This document shows, one piece after another, positions 18,333-27,913 of a stretch of DNA of 64,000 bases. The DNA is taken from NCBI GenBank assembly GCA_052400685.1, contig JBQTGJ010000002.1. One strand, given 5' to 3'. This stretch comes from CAZHHH01 sp052400685 (GTDB lineage: Bacteria; Bacteroidota; Bacteroidia; Bacteroidales; Marinilabiliaceae). Each line of letters opens with the position of its first letter. The first letter of the stretch is position 1. The position numbers were made by a program, and so were the translations under genes. Below the pieces are notes generated by a model that made no database searches, was not told where the DNA came from, and worked only from the letters and a program-made list of their open reading frames with translations.

Positions 18333-19154
18333 CTACTCGCTTTTGCAATCATTTAATTTACGCTCAATCACCTGCATCGTTTGTAAAAAGTCAACCGGAT
18401 TAGGGGTGCTTGCCATATCCGATTCAATAAAAAACAGCTTACCGCTTTTCACCGCCTTTAAATCGGGATAACTTTGCCATATTTTCATCTCTTCGTCACC
18501 CACAATTCCCATATTCACAATAATGATGACATCAGGATTTTTAGTGAGAACAAATTCGCGCGATACAGTACCTATTTTTAATCCGGAAGAAATATTTGTC
18601 CCGCCTGAAAAAGAGATAAAATCAGCCATATAAGTATCATCAAGAACGGTAAACAACGGATCGGCTCCAATCTGAAAAAAGAACTTTTGCGGTTGCGCAA
18701 GGGCCTGTTTTTCCCGTATAAGGTTAACATCCTTAGTTATAGAAGCCACCATTTTGCGGGCTGTATCTTCCTTTCCTATCAACTGCCCCAGACGCAAAAA
18801 CTGAGTACATATTTCATCAAAAGAACGAGGCGTTTCAAAGACTTCCACCTTCAAGCCGGCCTTTCGCAGCATATTAATAGTTTGAGGTTTGGTAATAGCA
18901 TGTACCAGCACCAGGTCGGGATTCAACATCAACACCTTTTCAACGTTAACTTTAATGGCAGAAGCCACCACCTCCTTGCCATCGTCTTTGGCAATATAAC
19001 AATAAGAAGTGTGGCCAACCAACGCCTCATCTGCCCCCAGATAATAGACACCTTTGGTCAACGATGGCGCCAGCGAGACAATGCGCTGAGGCGTCTGAGC
19101 CCAAAGCGTGGACATCAGTAAAATAGCTACAACAGTAAGAAAAATGGTTTTCAT
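18333..19154 (-). CDS. btuF: Periplasmic cobalamin-binding protein
   Basis: 273 residues from ATG at 19154. A signal peptide (MKTIFLTVVAILLMSTLWAQ) is followed by TPQRIVSLAPSLTKGVYYLG, the N-terminal signature of BtuF/HmuT-like helical-backbone binding proteins. The usual long linker helix is at about residues 125-150. It delivers B12 from the periplasm to BtuCD. As first gene of the operon it sits directly behind the cobalamin riboswitch. No TonB receptor (BtuB) is in the window. Confidence 0.85.
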   Translation of the reverse strand: MKTIFLTVVAILLMSTLWAQTPQRIVSLAPSLTKGVYYLGADEALVGHTSYCYIAKDDGKEVVASAIKVNVEKVLMLNPDLVLVHAITKPQTINMLRKAGLKVEVFETPRSFDEICTQFLRLGQLIGKEDTARKMVASITKDVNLIREKQALAQPQKFFFQIGADPLFTVLDDTYMADFISFSGGTNISSGLKIGTVSREFVLTKNPDVIIIVNMGIVGDEEMKIWQSYPDLKAVKSGKLFFIESDMASTPNPVDFLQTMQVIERKLNDCKSE

Positions 19155-19298
19155 GCTCAATGGTTGTTATTTTTTGAATCCACGAAAAAACTACTAAATG
19201 CTTAGAACCAATCACTCTTCACGGACCATAATCATGGGCTTCTACTTTACATCAGTGAAAACACGTAACAGGACTCATCGTTGAAAAGCCGGTTTCCC

Positions 19299-19354
19299 GA
19301 AAAAATGAGTAGTTCATAGCCCCCAACTTTTTCCCCGAAGTTTGGTTACTCATT
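19299..19354 (-). terminator. Intrinsic terminator in the btuF leader (riboswitch expression platform)
   Basis: On the minus strand AATGAGTA (19354-19347) pairs with TACTCATT (19311-19304). An inner helix, CCAAACTT with AAGTTGG, sits between. TTTTT follows. It lies just downstream of the cobalamin aptamer and ~145 bp before btuF, so ligand-bound aptamer probably favours termination. Confidence 0.7.
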
Positions 19355-19361
19355 GAATCAA

Positions 19362-19600
19362 TTTGGCAGGTCTTCTGGCTCATCCGGGTTTTTAAAGCCT
19401 TCCCGCTGTTGCAAACAATCAACTAACATTTACCGGCAAATAAATTACGGCACCGTTAACATCTCACTAACAGACAGCAGTGGCAAAGAGGTATTAAAAA
19501 CCATTGTTCTGGACTTACAGCTGCGGGTACAGCTCCGGTTTTACACCGGATTCCCTATTAGGCCGTTTCACGACAACGAAACAGTCACCAAATACAATTG
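19362..19600 (-). ncRNA. Cobalamin (AdoCbl) riboswitch
   Basis: On the minus strand, in order: GGGAATCCGGTG, AAACCGGAGCTGTACCCGCA, CTGTAAGTCC, TTGCCACTG, GGGAAGGC and the B12-box-like GATGAGCCAGAAGACCTGCC at 19384-19365. These match the conserved cores of the class I cobalamin aptamer. It precedes btuFCD and should repress B12 uptake when the cofactor is plentiful. Confidence 0.95.
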
Positions 19601-19829
19601 CAAATTTAAACTTTTATATGAAACGACCATGATAAAATAATTCCCGCACATGCGGATGGATATTTTATGGAAGTTCCATGCGGCAATTGGAAATTAATTC
19701 TTTGCGTACAACAACCTTAAAAACAAAACAGATTTATCAGCCACAGAAGTCCCCTGCTATACGCCAAATTAATATCTTTCCGTAAAGCCGGCGTTTGGAA
19801 TAAAAATTCAAAGTTTACAAGATCGAGAG

Positions 19830-20183
19830 CTACATGGAAGAGACAATCTCAATTACGTCTTTATTAATCTTCATAAATGACATCCAACAAGCGTCAAAAT
19901 CATTTTCATGCTTTAAAAAAAATACGATGCCGACAAAATCCATTTTGTTGCCTATAAAAAATTGTTGAAGTGTAAAGAAGAATAAAACTTTTCGGTGGAA
20001 AGTCTCAGAAAGGAGACCTAGACGTATTGTAATATTTTTATTTGACCCATATATGACAAGCGTTTGACTGTATAATTCAAGGCCTGCACATCTCGAAAAG
20101 CAGGGGTTTACCGGCATAGGCGAGCATTTTGAGGCGAAGCATAACGCCGAAGCTGAATTTTTCTTTCGAGCACTAATTAACAA
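19830..20183 (-). CDS. Unrecognised small ORF, uncertain
   Basis: 117 codons, no family recognised. The C-terminal ~65 residues (RKVLFFFTLQQFFIGNK, then FVGIVFFLKHENDF) look like real alternating strands and loops, whereas the first ~45 look random. It may be a short gene with a later start, a remnant of a longer gene, or chance. It lies alone between the riboswitch and the oxidase gene on the opposite strand. Confidence 0.3.
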   Translation of the reverse strand: MLISARKKNSASALCFASKCSPMPVNPCFSRCAGLELYSQTLVIYGSNKNITIRLGLLSETFHRKVLFFFTLQQFFIGNKMDFVGIVFFLKHENDFDACWMSFMKINKDVIEIVSSM

Positions 20184-20245
20184 TTTCGTTACGAATAAGA
20201 CATATTTTACTAATTTAGCATCTCAAACCAATACGTTCTGTTTCC

Positions 20246-23179
20246 ATGGATGACCCGTATCCCCCCTTTGGGGAACTCGATAATCTTTTGAAAGGAGAAG
20301 TGCTGACCGACACGGTCTCCCGCACATTATATGCAACCGACGCCTCGGTGTATCGAGAATTACCAATGGCCGTAGTCATGCCACGCGACGCTACCGATAT
20401 CGCCCTGATTGTTGGTTTTGCTGCCCGACATAAAATACCTTTGATTCCACGTGGAGCTGGTACTTCATTGGCCGGACAGGTGGTTGGTCATGGACTTGTG
20501 GTAGATCTTTCACACCACATGAACCGGATTCTACATATCGACGCCAAAGAAAAATGGGCCGAAGTGCAACCCGGCGTGGTGCTTGACGACCTAAACCGTG
20601 AAGCCGCCACCCATGGTCTCTTTTTCGGGCCGGAGACGTCAACCGCCAACCGATGCACGCTGGCAGGCATGGTTGCCAACAACTCATGCGGATCTCACTC
20701 AATGGTTTATGGCAGTACCCGCGATCATATCATTGAAATTTCGGGCTGTTTATCAAATGGCGAAGAAGTCACATTCAGACCATTGCAAAAGTGGGAGTTC
20801 GACAAAAAATGCCGTGACGAGACGCTGGAAGGTGATATTTACCGCTTTTTCAGAGAAGTATACACCGATCGGCAAATACGTAAACAAATACGTAAAGAAT
20901 TTCCACACCCCGACATACATCGGCGAAATTCCGGCTACGCACTGGATGAGTTATTGGATACCGCCCCGTTTAAACCCGATAGCGATGCGCCACTCTTTAA
21001 TTTATCGAAACTAATAGCCGGTTCCGAAGGCTCTCTTTTGTTTATCACTTCCGTCAAAGTGGCTCTGGTTCCACCGCCATTGCCAAACAAAGGACTGTTA
21101 TGTGTTCATTTCACTTCGCTCAGGGAAGCCCTGGAGGCTAACATTTTAGCGGTAGAACACCATCCCGACGCCGTGGAGCTGATGGATCACAACATACTTG
21201 AGCTGACCAAAGGTAATTCACTGCAACGGTCCAACCGTTTTTTCATTGAAGGAGAACCGGCAGCGCTGCTCCTCATCGAATTCTCGGGTGCGTCAGACGA
21301 CGAAGTCATCCACAAATCGGGAGCGCTGATTAGTGCCTTCAAGAAAAACAACTACGGCTACAGCTATCCGCTTGTTAGCGGGCCGGATATCAACCGCGTC
21401 TGGAATCTGCGAAAAGCAGGTCTGGGCGTCCTGTCGAATATGAAAGGAGATGCCCGACCGGTCTCGCTCATAGAAGACACCGCCGTGCGGGTTAAAGACT
21501 TGCCCGCCTATGTTGAGGCCATAGACCAGATGCTGGCAAAATATCACAAAAATTGCGTGTACCATGCCCACGTCGGTTCCGGTGAGTTACACATACGTCC
21601 GGTACTAAATCTACGCCATCCGGATGACATTAAACTTTTCAGACAAATTGGTGAAGAAACGGCCCGAATTGTTAAATCGTTTCGCGGATCGCTGAGTGGT
21701 GAACATGGCGACGGGCGTTTGCGTGGTGAATTTATTCCACTTATGGTTGGAACAGACAACTATGAGCTGATGAAAAAAGTAAAAACCATATTTGACCCCG
21801 ACGGTCTGTTCAATCCGGGTAAAATAATCGACACACCACCCATGGACAGTTCTTTTCGTTACACCGAACAAAAAGAAATGCCCATTACTAAAACGGTTTT
21901 TAATTGGTCGGACGACGACGGCCTGATGCATGCAGTAGAACGGTGTAATGGATCGGCCGACTGTCTCAAAAACAGCCTGGCAGGCGGCGTGATGTGTCCC
22001 AGCTACCGGGGCACACGTGACGAACGCCACTCAACACGTGGACGCGCCAACATACTACGCGCCTTTTTGCAGGGCCAAAACAGCGGCGCCGCCCTCACGA
22101 CCAATGATCTGGCCCAGGTACTCGACTTGTGTCTGAGTTGTAAAGCCTGCAAAAATGAGTGTCCTTCAAGTGTTGATATGGCCCGTCTCAAAGCCGAATT
22201 TCTGCAATACATGTACGATCAGGAAGGAACGCCATTCACGGCCAGAATAATGGGGCAACTACCTCGCATCAACCGCATCATCGCACCATTTTTCCGTATC
22301 TACAATCTGCTTATCCGCACGCAACCCGTCAAACAGATGATGTGGCGTTTTGCCGGCATCACCAAAGAACGGACGTTGCCAGCGTTTAGTTCCAAACGTC
22401 TTGACCATTGGGTTTTTCGTCATCCGCAAAGAAAAAATAAAACCAAACTAAAAACCATCATTCTGCTGGCCGATGAATTCACCAATTTTTACGACGGAAA
22501 CATTGGAATCAAAACAGTGCTCTTATTACGTCGACTGGGTTATTACGTACAACTGGCACCGGTTAAAGAAAGCGGTCGCACGCAAATATCCAAAGGGTTA
22601 CTGCGTAAAGCATCGGCCGTAGTTAAACACAACCTGCTTCAACTGAAAGGAAAAATATCGAACAACCAGCCATTGGTGGGCATTGAGCCATCTACCATAC
22701 TGACTTTCAGAGATGAATATCCTGATTTGGCACCACAATCGCTACGCCAAACAGCCCGCGAAATAGCCAAAAACACCTTCACCATTGAAGAATTTTTAGC
22801 CACGGAAATGAAAAATGGCAACATCCGGACCTCATCATTTACCTCCGAAGCCAAAACCATCCGGTTTCATGGCCACTGTTATCAAAAGGCTCTTTCGGAC
22901 ACTTCATTCACAAAACAAATACTTTCATTTCCGGAGAATTACATGGCTGAAGAAATACAATCCGGCTGCTGCGGCATGGCGGGTGGCTTTGGTTACGAAG
23001 ACAATCATTACAGTTTATCGATGAAGATAGGCGAGCTGTCGCTGTTTCCTGAAGTCAGAAAGACACCGGAATCGACCATCCTGGTTTCAGCGGGGCACTC
23101 ATGCCGCCATCAGATAAAAGACGGCACCGGAAGAACCGCCCTCCATCCTGTTGAAGTATTATTTGATGCACTGTTATAA
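20246..23179 (+). CDS. FAD-linked oxidase fused to FeS/CCG-domain protein (GlcD/Dld-GlpC type)
   Basis: 977 residues. Residues ~30-260 are the FAD_binding_4 domain (PLIPRGAGTSLAGQVVGHGL). Residues ~260-530 are the FAD-oxidase C domain (HAHVGSGELHIRP, GEHGDGRLRGEF). Two 4Fe-4S cysteine clusters follow: CNGSADC..CP near 566-590 and CLSCKACKNECP near 628. Then come CCG-type segments with HGHCYQK (~875), SGCCGMAGGFG (~907) and AGHSCRH. This GlcD+GlpC fusion resembles YdiJ and D-2-hydroxyacid dehydrogenases. It probably oxidises D-lactate or a related 2-hydroxyacid and passes electrons to the quinone pool. Substrate cannot be told from sequence. Monocistronic and convergent with dprA. Confidence 0.85.
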   Translation: MDDPYPPFGELDNLLKGEVLTDTVSRTLYATDASVYRELPMAVVMPRDATDIALIVGFAARHKIPLIPRGAGTSLAGQVVGHGLVVDLSHHMNRILHIDAKEKWAEVQPGVVLDDLNREAATHGLFFGPETSTANRCTLAGMVANNSCGSHSMVYGSTRDHIIEISGCLSNGEEVTFRPLQKWEFDKKCRDETLEGDIYRFFREVYTDRQIRKQIRKEFPHPDIHRRNSGYALDELLDTAPFKPDSDAPLFNLSKLIAGSEGSLLFITSVKVALVPPPLPNKGLLCVHFTSLREALEANILAVEHHPDAVELMDHNILELTKGNSLQRSNRFFIEGEPAALLLIEFSGASDDEVIHKSGALISAFKKNNYGYSYPLVSGPDINRVWNLRKAGLGVLSNMKGDARPVSLIEDTAVRVKDLPAYVEAIDQMLAKYHKNCVYHAHVGSGELHIRPVLNLRHPDDIKLFRQIGEETARIVKSFRGSLSGEHGDGRLRGEFIPLMVGTDNYELMKKVKTIFDPDGLFNPGKIIDTPPMDSSFRYTEQKEMPITKTVFNWSDDDGLMHAVERCNGSADCLKNSLAGGVMCPSYRGTRDERHSTRGRANILRAFLQGQNSGAALTTNDLAQVLDLCLSCKACKNECPSSVDMARLKAEFLQYMYDQEGTPFTARIMGQLPRINRIIAPFFRIYNLLIRTQPVKQMMWRFAGITKERTLPAFSSKRLDHWVFRHPQRKNKTKLKTIILLADEFTNFYDGNIGIKTVLLLRRLGYYVQLAPVKESGRTQISKGLLRKASAVVKHNLLQLKGKISNNQPLVGIEPSTILTFRDEYPDLAPQSLRQTAREIAKNTFTIEEFLATEMKNGNIRTSSFTSEAKTIRFHGHCYQKALSDTSFTKQILSFPENYMAEEIQSGCCGMAGGFGYEDNHYSLSMKIGELSLFPEVRKTPESTILVSAGHSCRHQIKDGTGRTALHPVEVLFDALL

Positions 23180-23223
23180 ATGACAGTTAGAAAACTTCTT
23201 TCGAAAAACAAACATAACGCAGA

Positions 23224-24345
23224 TCACATCAACTTAAAGACTCCGCCCGGGCGGCTCTTAACCAACCCTTTAAATTCCAAATCGAGCAATGTAGCCGATA
23301 ATTTTCCGACAGGGATACCTGTTTTTACTACCAATATATTCAGGTTTATCTCTTTTTCCACCCGCAAAATATCCATCACGGCTTTCTCTTCAGATGTTTG
23401 CGCAACGGCAAATAAACTACCTTGTGCCGGCTGACCGTCAGTTGTAGAACTTTCCCAACCCAAAACATACTCCAGGTCGTCGATGGATTCAATCATGGCC
23501 GCAATATTGGTTTTAATCAGCTTATTACACCCTTTTGAGCTCTCATCGGTAACCCGCCCTGGAAACGCCAGCACATCGCGACTATATGTGGAAGCAATAT
23601 CGGCCGTGATAAGCGCTCCGCCTTTGACCGCCGATTCCACCACCACCACCGCATCACATAAACCAGCCACAATACGGTTGCGACGCACAAAATTAGGTCG
23701 GTCGGGCATGGTTCCTGACAAAAACTCAGAGACCAAAGCCCCTCGTTCCACAATATCGCGTGCGGTATGATGATGTGACGGCGGATAAACACGATCGAGC
23801 CCATGGGCCAAAACAGCAACCGTGGGCAATTGGTGTCGCAAAGCAGCCCGGTGGGCACAAATATCCACACCATAGGCCAACCCACTTATGATGAGCGTTC
23901 CGGGATATCTAACAGCGATGTCGGCAATCAGCTTCTCGCACAACGCCAGCCCATCGTCGGTCGGTCGTCGGGTGCCAACAACACTAACAATTTTACCCGC
24001 ATCCAAATCAACGTCGCCTTTAAGATAAAGCATCAAAGGAGCATCGTCACATTGGGCCAATCTAAGAGGATAACCTTCATCGGTAAAAAAAAGAGTCTTG
24101 AGATTATTTTTATGTATAAATTCGATTTCACGATCGGCTCTTTTCAATGCCTCGGCCAACCCTGCCCGTTGCAGTTTTTCGGCAATGACGCGCCCTATTC
24201 CAGGCACCCGCGAATAATCCTGTTTTTCAAGAAAGATGGCTTCAACACTTCCCAAATAGGCAATAAGATTACGCGCCAGCCGTGGGCCAACACCTTTAAT
24301 TAAGCTAAGAGCTATTCGATATTTCAAAAAATCAGTCAAGGGCAA
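23224..24345 (-). CDS. dprA: DNA-processing protein DprA
   Basis: 373 residues. Loads RecA on incoming single-stranded DNA in natural transformation. N-terminal helix-hairpin-helix (SLIKGVGPRLARNLIAYLG), Rossmann-like core with VVGTRRPTDDG, ISGLAYGVDICAH, LAHGLDRVYPPSH, SEFLSGTMPDRPNFVRRNRI and GGALITA, then a C-terminal winged-helix-like domain (from ~300). The frame has no ATG at its start. The first possible start is TTG at 24345, with a second TTG at 24339. It follows a small membrane-protein gene by 17 bp on the same strand. Confidence 0.93.
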   Translation of the reverse strand: MPLTDFLKYRIALSLIKGVGPRLARNLIAYLGSVEAIFLEKQDYSRVPGIGRVIAEKLQRAGLAEALKRADREIEFIHKNNLKTLFFTDEGYPLRLAQCDDAPLMLYLKGDVDLDAGKIVSVVGTRRPTDDGLALCEKLIADIAVRYPGTLIISGLAYGVDICAHRAALRHQLPTVAVLAHGLDRVYPPSHHHTARDIVERGALVSEFLSGTMPDRPNFVRRNRIVAGLCDAVVVVESAVKGGALITADIASTYSRDVLAFPGRVTDESSKGCNKLIKTNIAAMIESIDDLEYVLGWESSTTDGQPAQGSLFAVAQTSEEKAVMDILRVEKEINLNILVVKTGIPVGKLSATLLDLEFKGLVKSRPGGVFKLM

Positions 24346-24362
24346 AGGGTTTAGTCAAACAC

Positions 24363-24812
24363 TTAACGATTTATTAGCTTATTTAAAAAATCCTGATACA
24401 TCTCCCGTTCCTCTTTTGTTAAAGCCATGAAGCCTATTAATGGATACCGCGCGATCCCTCTGTTGGTTTGCTCAAAAAAACAGATGAAAGTAAACGGCCC
24501 CTTTTTCTTTATTTCGTATCGCTGCAAACGGGCCAGTTGAATTTTAAACGCCTTAAACTGCCTGCCTATGGGAGAGAGATTGTAATAACGTACCAGCAGA
24601 CTGCTGTTATTCTCAATTTTCAACTCAATATAATAATACCCTCCTATTCCAAAAATAATGGCCAACCCGAAGGTCAAAACGCCCATAACAATCTTTACAA
24701 CCAATGGCAACTCCGGCTTAAAAAGAAGCGATGTCACAAAAAGGGCCAACAATAAGACCCATGAAAAAGCAAATTTTCGAATTATTTTATCTGATGTACT
24801 TTTATTATCCAT
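24363..24812 (-). CDS. Hypothetical membrane protein
   Basis: 149 residues. Two transmembrane helices at about 11-30 (FAFSWVLLLALFVTSLLF) and 37-60 are followed by a soluble beta-rich domain (residues 60-149) resembling bacterial PH-like domains (YYIELKIENNSSLLVRYYNL). No specific family recognised. It sits 17 bp upstream of dprA and is probably co-transcribed, which does not establish a role in DNA uptake. Confidence 0.65.
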   Translation of the reverse strand: MDNKSTSDKIIRKFAFSWVLLLALFVTSLLFKPELPLVVKIVMGVLTFGLAIIFGIGGYYYIELKIENNSSLLVRYYNLSPIGRQFKAFKIQLARLQRYEIKKKGPFTFICFFEQTNRGIARYPLIGFMALTKEEREMYQDFLNKLINR

Positions 24813-25078
24813 TACAAAATAAAAATTAGATGTATTACACTAAAAAACATTGTCCCTATAAAAATTTATAACGGGAACATATTCTATTTTAACTCCAACA
24901 TTATGAAACTGTCCCGGTCCATAAAATGCAAACACGACAATTACAGATTATGCCACGATTCAACCAATTTAAAAATCATCTTTAAAAATATATAAAATTT
25001 CCATATAACTCATATTCCTGATGGTTTATGATCGACTCATCAAATCCACAAACGCTGCAACGTCGTCAAATAGAAGTT

Positions 25079-25170
25079 ATCTGAAACCAACTTCAGCGTT
25101 ATGCCGCTTCGTCAAACGATCATTTACACCAGTAGACTCCCATTTTTTCGGACTTAACAAACCTCAAAGA
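25079..25170 (+). repeat. Dispersed palindromic element, copy F (degenerate)
   Basis: Retains AACTTCAGCGTT, GTCAAACGATCATTTAC, AGTAGACTCCC and CGGACTTAACAAACCTC in the same order and spacing as copies A-E; the outer arms are lost. Confidence 0.5.
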
Positions 25171-25293
25171 GGAAGCATTCTTAGTCTGTAAAAGAAATTT
25201 TGTGATAAGCACAAAAAGAAAAATAATCGCCACTGAAAGTCTTGAATTTACTGCAAGCGTCTTTAAAAAGAACATCTTTTGAGTTAAAAATCT

Positions 25294-25301
25294 TATTTTT
25301 G
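25294..25301 (+). promoter_or_regulatory. Probable -7 box upstream of aroB
   Basis: TATTTTTG fits the Bacteroidota -7 consensus TAnnTTTG and lies 46 bp before the ATG. No clear -33 element at the expected distance. Confidence 0.4.
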
Positions 25302-25347
25302 TGCGAAATGGATTCACATCTCAGCAACAAACAAAAACAGAAGCTAT

Positions 25348-26415
25348 ATGCAATCACTACATACGCAGGAAACCAACGTTTTTACGAGTGATGATCTGGT
25401 CACTGATGTGGCTAAGATGATTGAACCTTACAAAAACGAAAAAGTATTCGTGCTCACCGATGAAGAGACTCACCGACTCTGTTTTCCAGCTATTGCCGGC
25501 ATCCCCGGCATCACAGACAGCCGGTGTATGGTTATTGGCACCGGTGATGCCCATAAAAATACCGATACCCTCATTAAAGTGTGGACATTTTTGGTTGAAG
25601 GCGGGGCCACACGTCATTCTCTGCTAATAAATTTAGGTGGTGGTATGCCCTGCGATCTGGGTGGCTTTGCAGCAGCAACGTTCAAACGAGGAATCGATTT
25701 CATCAATATTCCAACCACCTTGTTGGCACAAGTCGATGCGTCGGTGGGCGGAAAAACCGGCATCAATTTTAATGGCTATAAAAACGAAATTGGCTCATTT
25801 ATGCAAGCCAAACAGGTGTTAATAGACATCGACCTGTTAAAGACTCTCGACAACAACAATTTAGCCTCCGGATTTGCCGAAATGATTAAACATGCGCTAC
25901 TAAAGAGTGACGCAATGCTCAAACGCACCCTTAATTTCAACATCCTTCAACCCAACATGCCGGAGCTGAAATCGCTGGTCGCCGAATCCATTAAAATAAA
26001 AGACGACTACGTAACCAGCGACCCGCACGAAGAAAACATCCGTAAAGCATTAAACCTGGGGCATACAGTGGGACATGCTTTCGAAAGTTTCGCATTGCAG
26101 CAAAAACGGCCGATACTTCATGGCTATGCCGTTGCATTCGGACTTATACCGGAGCTCTATCTGGCCCATAAAAAACTGGGCTTTCCAATTCAGTTGGTGG
26201 AAAAACTGACACAGTATATTGACCGTATCTATGGCAAATTTGAATTCACAACGGCTGATTTTGATTGGTTGTACACCACTATGACACACGACAAAAAAAA
26301 CCAGGGCGGCCGAATCAACTTCACATTGTTGAAAAATACCGGAGAAGTTACCATCAATACCCATTGCGAAAAAGCCGAAGTGATTGAAGCCCTTGATTAC
26401 TATTTACAAGCCTGA
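25348..26415 (+). CDS. aroB: 3-dehydroquinate synthase
   Basis: 355 residues. Second step of the shikimate pathway: DAHP to 3-dehydroquinate, NAD- and divalent-metal-dependent, cytosolic. Motifs: LINLGGGMPCDLGGFAAATF (NAD site), PTTLLAQVDASVGGKTGIN, GFAEMIKHALL, and the metal-ligand segment LNLGHTVGHAFE. aroA follows 17 bp later, so the two form a small shikimate operon. Confidence 0.96.
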   Translation: MQSLHTQETNVFTSDDLVTDVAKMIEPYKNEKVFVLTDEETHRLCFPAIAGIPGITDSRCMVIGTGDAHKNTDTLIKVWTFLVEGGATRHSLLINLGGGMPCDLGGFAAATFKRGIDFINIPTTLLAQVDASVGGKTGINFNGYKNEIGSFMQAKQVLIDIDLLKTLDNNNLASGFAEMIKHALLKSDAMLKRTLNFNILQPNMPELKSLVAESIKIKDDYVTSDPHEENIRKALNLGHTVGHAFESFALQQKRPILHGYAVAFGLIPELYLAHKKLGFPIQLVEKLTQYIDRIYGKFEFTTADFDWLYTTMTHDKKNQGGRINFTLLKNTGEVTINTHCEKAEVIEALDYYLQA

Positions 26416-26432
26416 AAAACAACCGTACAGAC

Positions 26433-27656
26433 ATGTCCATTCAACTAACAAAGCCGGAGAAATTAAACAGTGTTGAAATAGAGCTTCCCGCTTCCAAAAG
26501 CATCAGCAATCGCCTCCTCATACTCAACGCTCTCAGCTACAGCCCCTACGCCATAAAAAACCTGTCGGACAGCGACGACACAAAAGCCATGTTACAGGTA
26601 TTTAGCAGCAACAACAACCATTTTGACATTGGCGCAGCGGGAACCACCATGCGGTTTTTGACGGCATACCTATCAAAAATAGTAGGCGAATGGACCATCA
26701 CGGGCAGCGAACGCATGCAACAACGGCCAATTCATGTACTGGTTGATGCCATCAATCAGCTGGGAGGAAAAATTGAATATATGGAGAAAGAGGGCTTCCC
26801 GCCCCTACGCATCTTCGGCAGTTCGCTGACCGGTGGCGAGCTTAACATACCCGGCGACGTCAGTAGTCAATACATTTCAGCCCTGTTAATGATCGGCCCC
26901 TACATGGAAAAAGGGCTCACTTTAAACTTAACGGGCGAAATCACATCACGCCCATATCTGCATCTAACCCTCAAATTGATGGAGAAATATGGTGTTAAAT
27001 GCGACTGGCAAAATAATACCATAAAAGTTCCGGTAGCCAACTATCAGCCGGTTGAGACAAAAGTTGAGGCCGACTGGAGTGCGGCATCCTACTGGTTTGA
27101 ATTCGTAGCATTTGCTCCCAAAGGATTTTCGGTTCTTCTGAAAGGTTTGGACCGTTACAGCTGGCAGGGCGATGCAGCTACTGCCGAACTGTTTAAAGAA
27201 CTGGGCGTTCAAAGTAAGTTTTCACAAAAAGGGTTACAACTTATCAATACCGGTGAAACCACCAGACTGTTCAAGCACGATTTCAGCAATGAACCCGATT
27301 TGGCCCAAACATTTGCGGTGTCTGCGGCATTTCTGGGTATCCCATTTAAATTAAACGGTCTGCACACCCTAAAAATTAAGGAAACAGACCGCATCAAAGC
27401 CCTGTTAACAGAGCTTCAGAAATTTGGATTCGAAATAGAAACCAACCACAAAGACAATTTGGAATGGACCGGGGTGCGACATGCGGCTGACACTAACATT
27501 GTTGTTTCAACCTACAAAGACCACCGCATGGCCATGTCTTTTGCCCCGGTCATCTTAAAAACACCGACGTTCAGCATTGCCGACCACATGGTAGTAACCA
27601 AATCATATCCTTCATTTTGGGAAGATTTACAAAAAAGCGGTATCCAAATCAAATAA
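26433..27656 (+). CDS. aroA: 3-phosphoshikimate 1-carboxyvinyltransferase (EPSP synthase)
   Basis: 407 residues. Converts shikimate-3-phosphate and PEP to EPSP. Motifs: LPASKSISNRLLILNAL, AAGTTMRFLTAYL, GSERMQQRPI, GDVSSQYISALLM, LKIKETDRI, and YKDHRMAMSFAP near the end. Shorter than the E. coli enzyme (427), as in other Bacteroidota. Co-transcribed with aroB. Confidence 0.96.
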   Translation: MSIQLTKPEKLNSVEIELPASKSISNRLLILNALSYSPYAIKNLSDSDDTKAMLQVFSSNNNHFDIGAAGTTMRFLTAYLSKIVGEWTITGSERMQQRPIHVLVDAINQLGGKIEYMEKEGFPPLRIFGSSLTGGELNIPGDVSSQYISALLMIGPYMEKGLTLNLTGEITSRPYLHLTLKLMEKYGVKCDWQNNTIKVPVANYQPVETKVEADWSAASYWFEFVAFAPKGFSVLLKGLDRYSWQGDAATAELFKELGVQSKFSQKGLQLINTGETTRLFKHDFSNEPDLAQTFAVSAAFLGIPFKLNGLHTLKIKETDRIKALLTELQKFGFEIETNHKDNLEWTGVRHAADTNIVVSTYKDHRMAMSFAPVILKTPTFSIADHMVVTKSYPSFWEDLQKSGIQIK

Positions 27657-27913
27657 AAAGCGTAACTTGCGGCTTATTATAAATCTTTCTGAGCCATTTA
27701 TCAGAAAACACAATATTATTTTCAATACTACCAAACACCTGTCCCTTAAGGGGAAATCAACACATCCTCACGCAAAAAAGCTTCTGGATTTTACAAACCG
27801 AATGATAACGATTGATCATTGGGTGTATTACCATGGCATACATTGCAATTCACAAAAAATTATATCTCCCTTTCGGGAAAGCGGTAAATCACCGTTAAAA
27901 CAAACATCTATTT
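27657..27913 (+). other. Leader region of the DEAD-box helicase gene
   Basis: 257 bp without a convincing gene; an 85-codon frame starting TTG at 27667 has no protein-like features. DEAD-box RNA helicases commonly have long 5' untranslated regions, so part of this may be leader. I see no clear promoter or conserved structure. Confidence 0.4.

Larger units (their letters stand above)
24813..25347. other. Divergent intergenic region
   Basis: AT-rich gap between the dprA operon (minus) and aroB (plus). It contains a degenerate palindromic element (copy F) and the aroB promoter. A minus-strand frame at 25120-25317 overlaps the repeat and is not credible. Confidence 0.55.

Noticed and set aside
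19353..19640. 95-codon plus-strand frame
   Set aside because: It is antisense to the cobalamin riboswitch and has no protein-like features.
25120..25317. 65-codon minus-strand frame with a hydrophobic centre
   Set aside because: It lies over the aroB promoter and a palindromic repeat; not gene-like.
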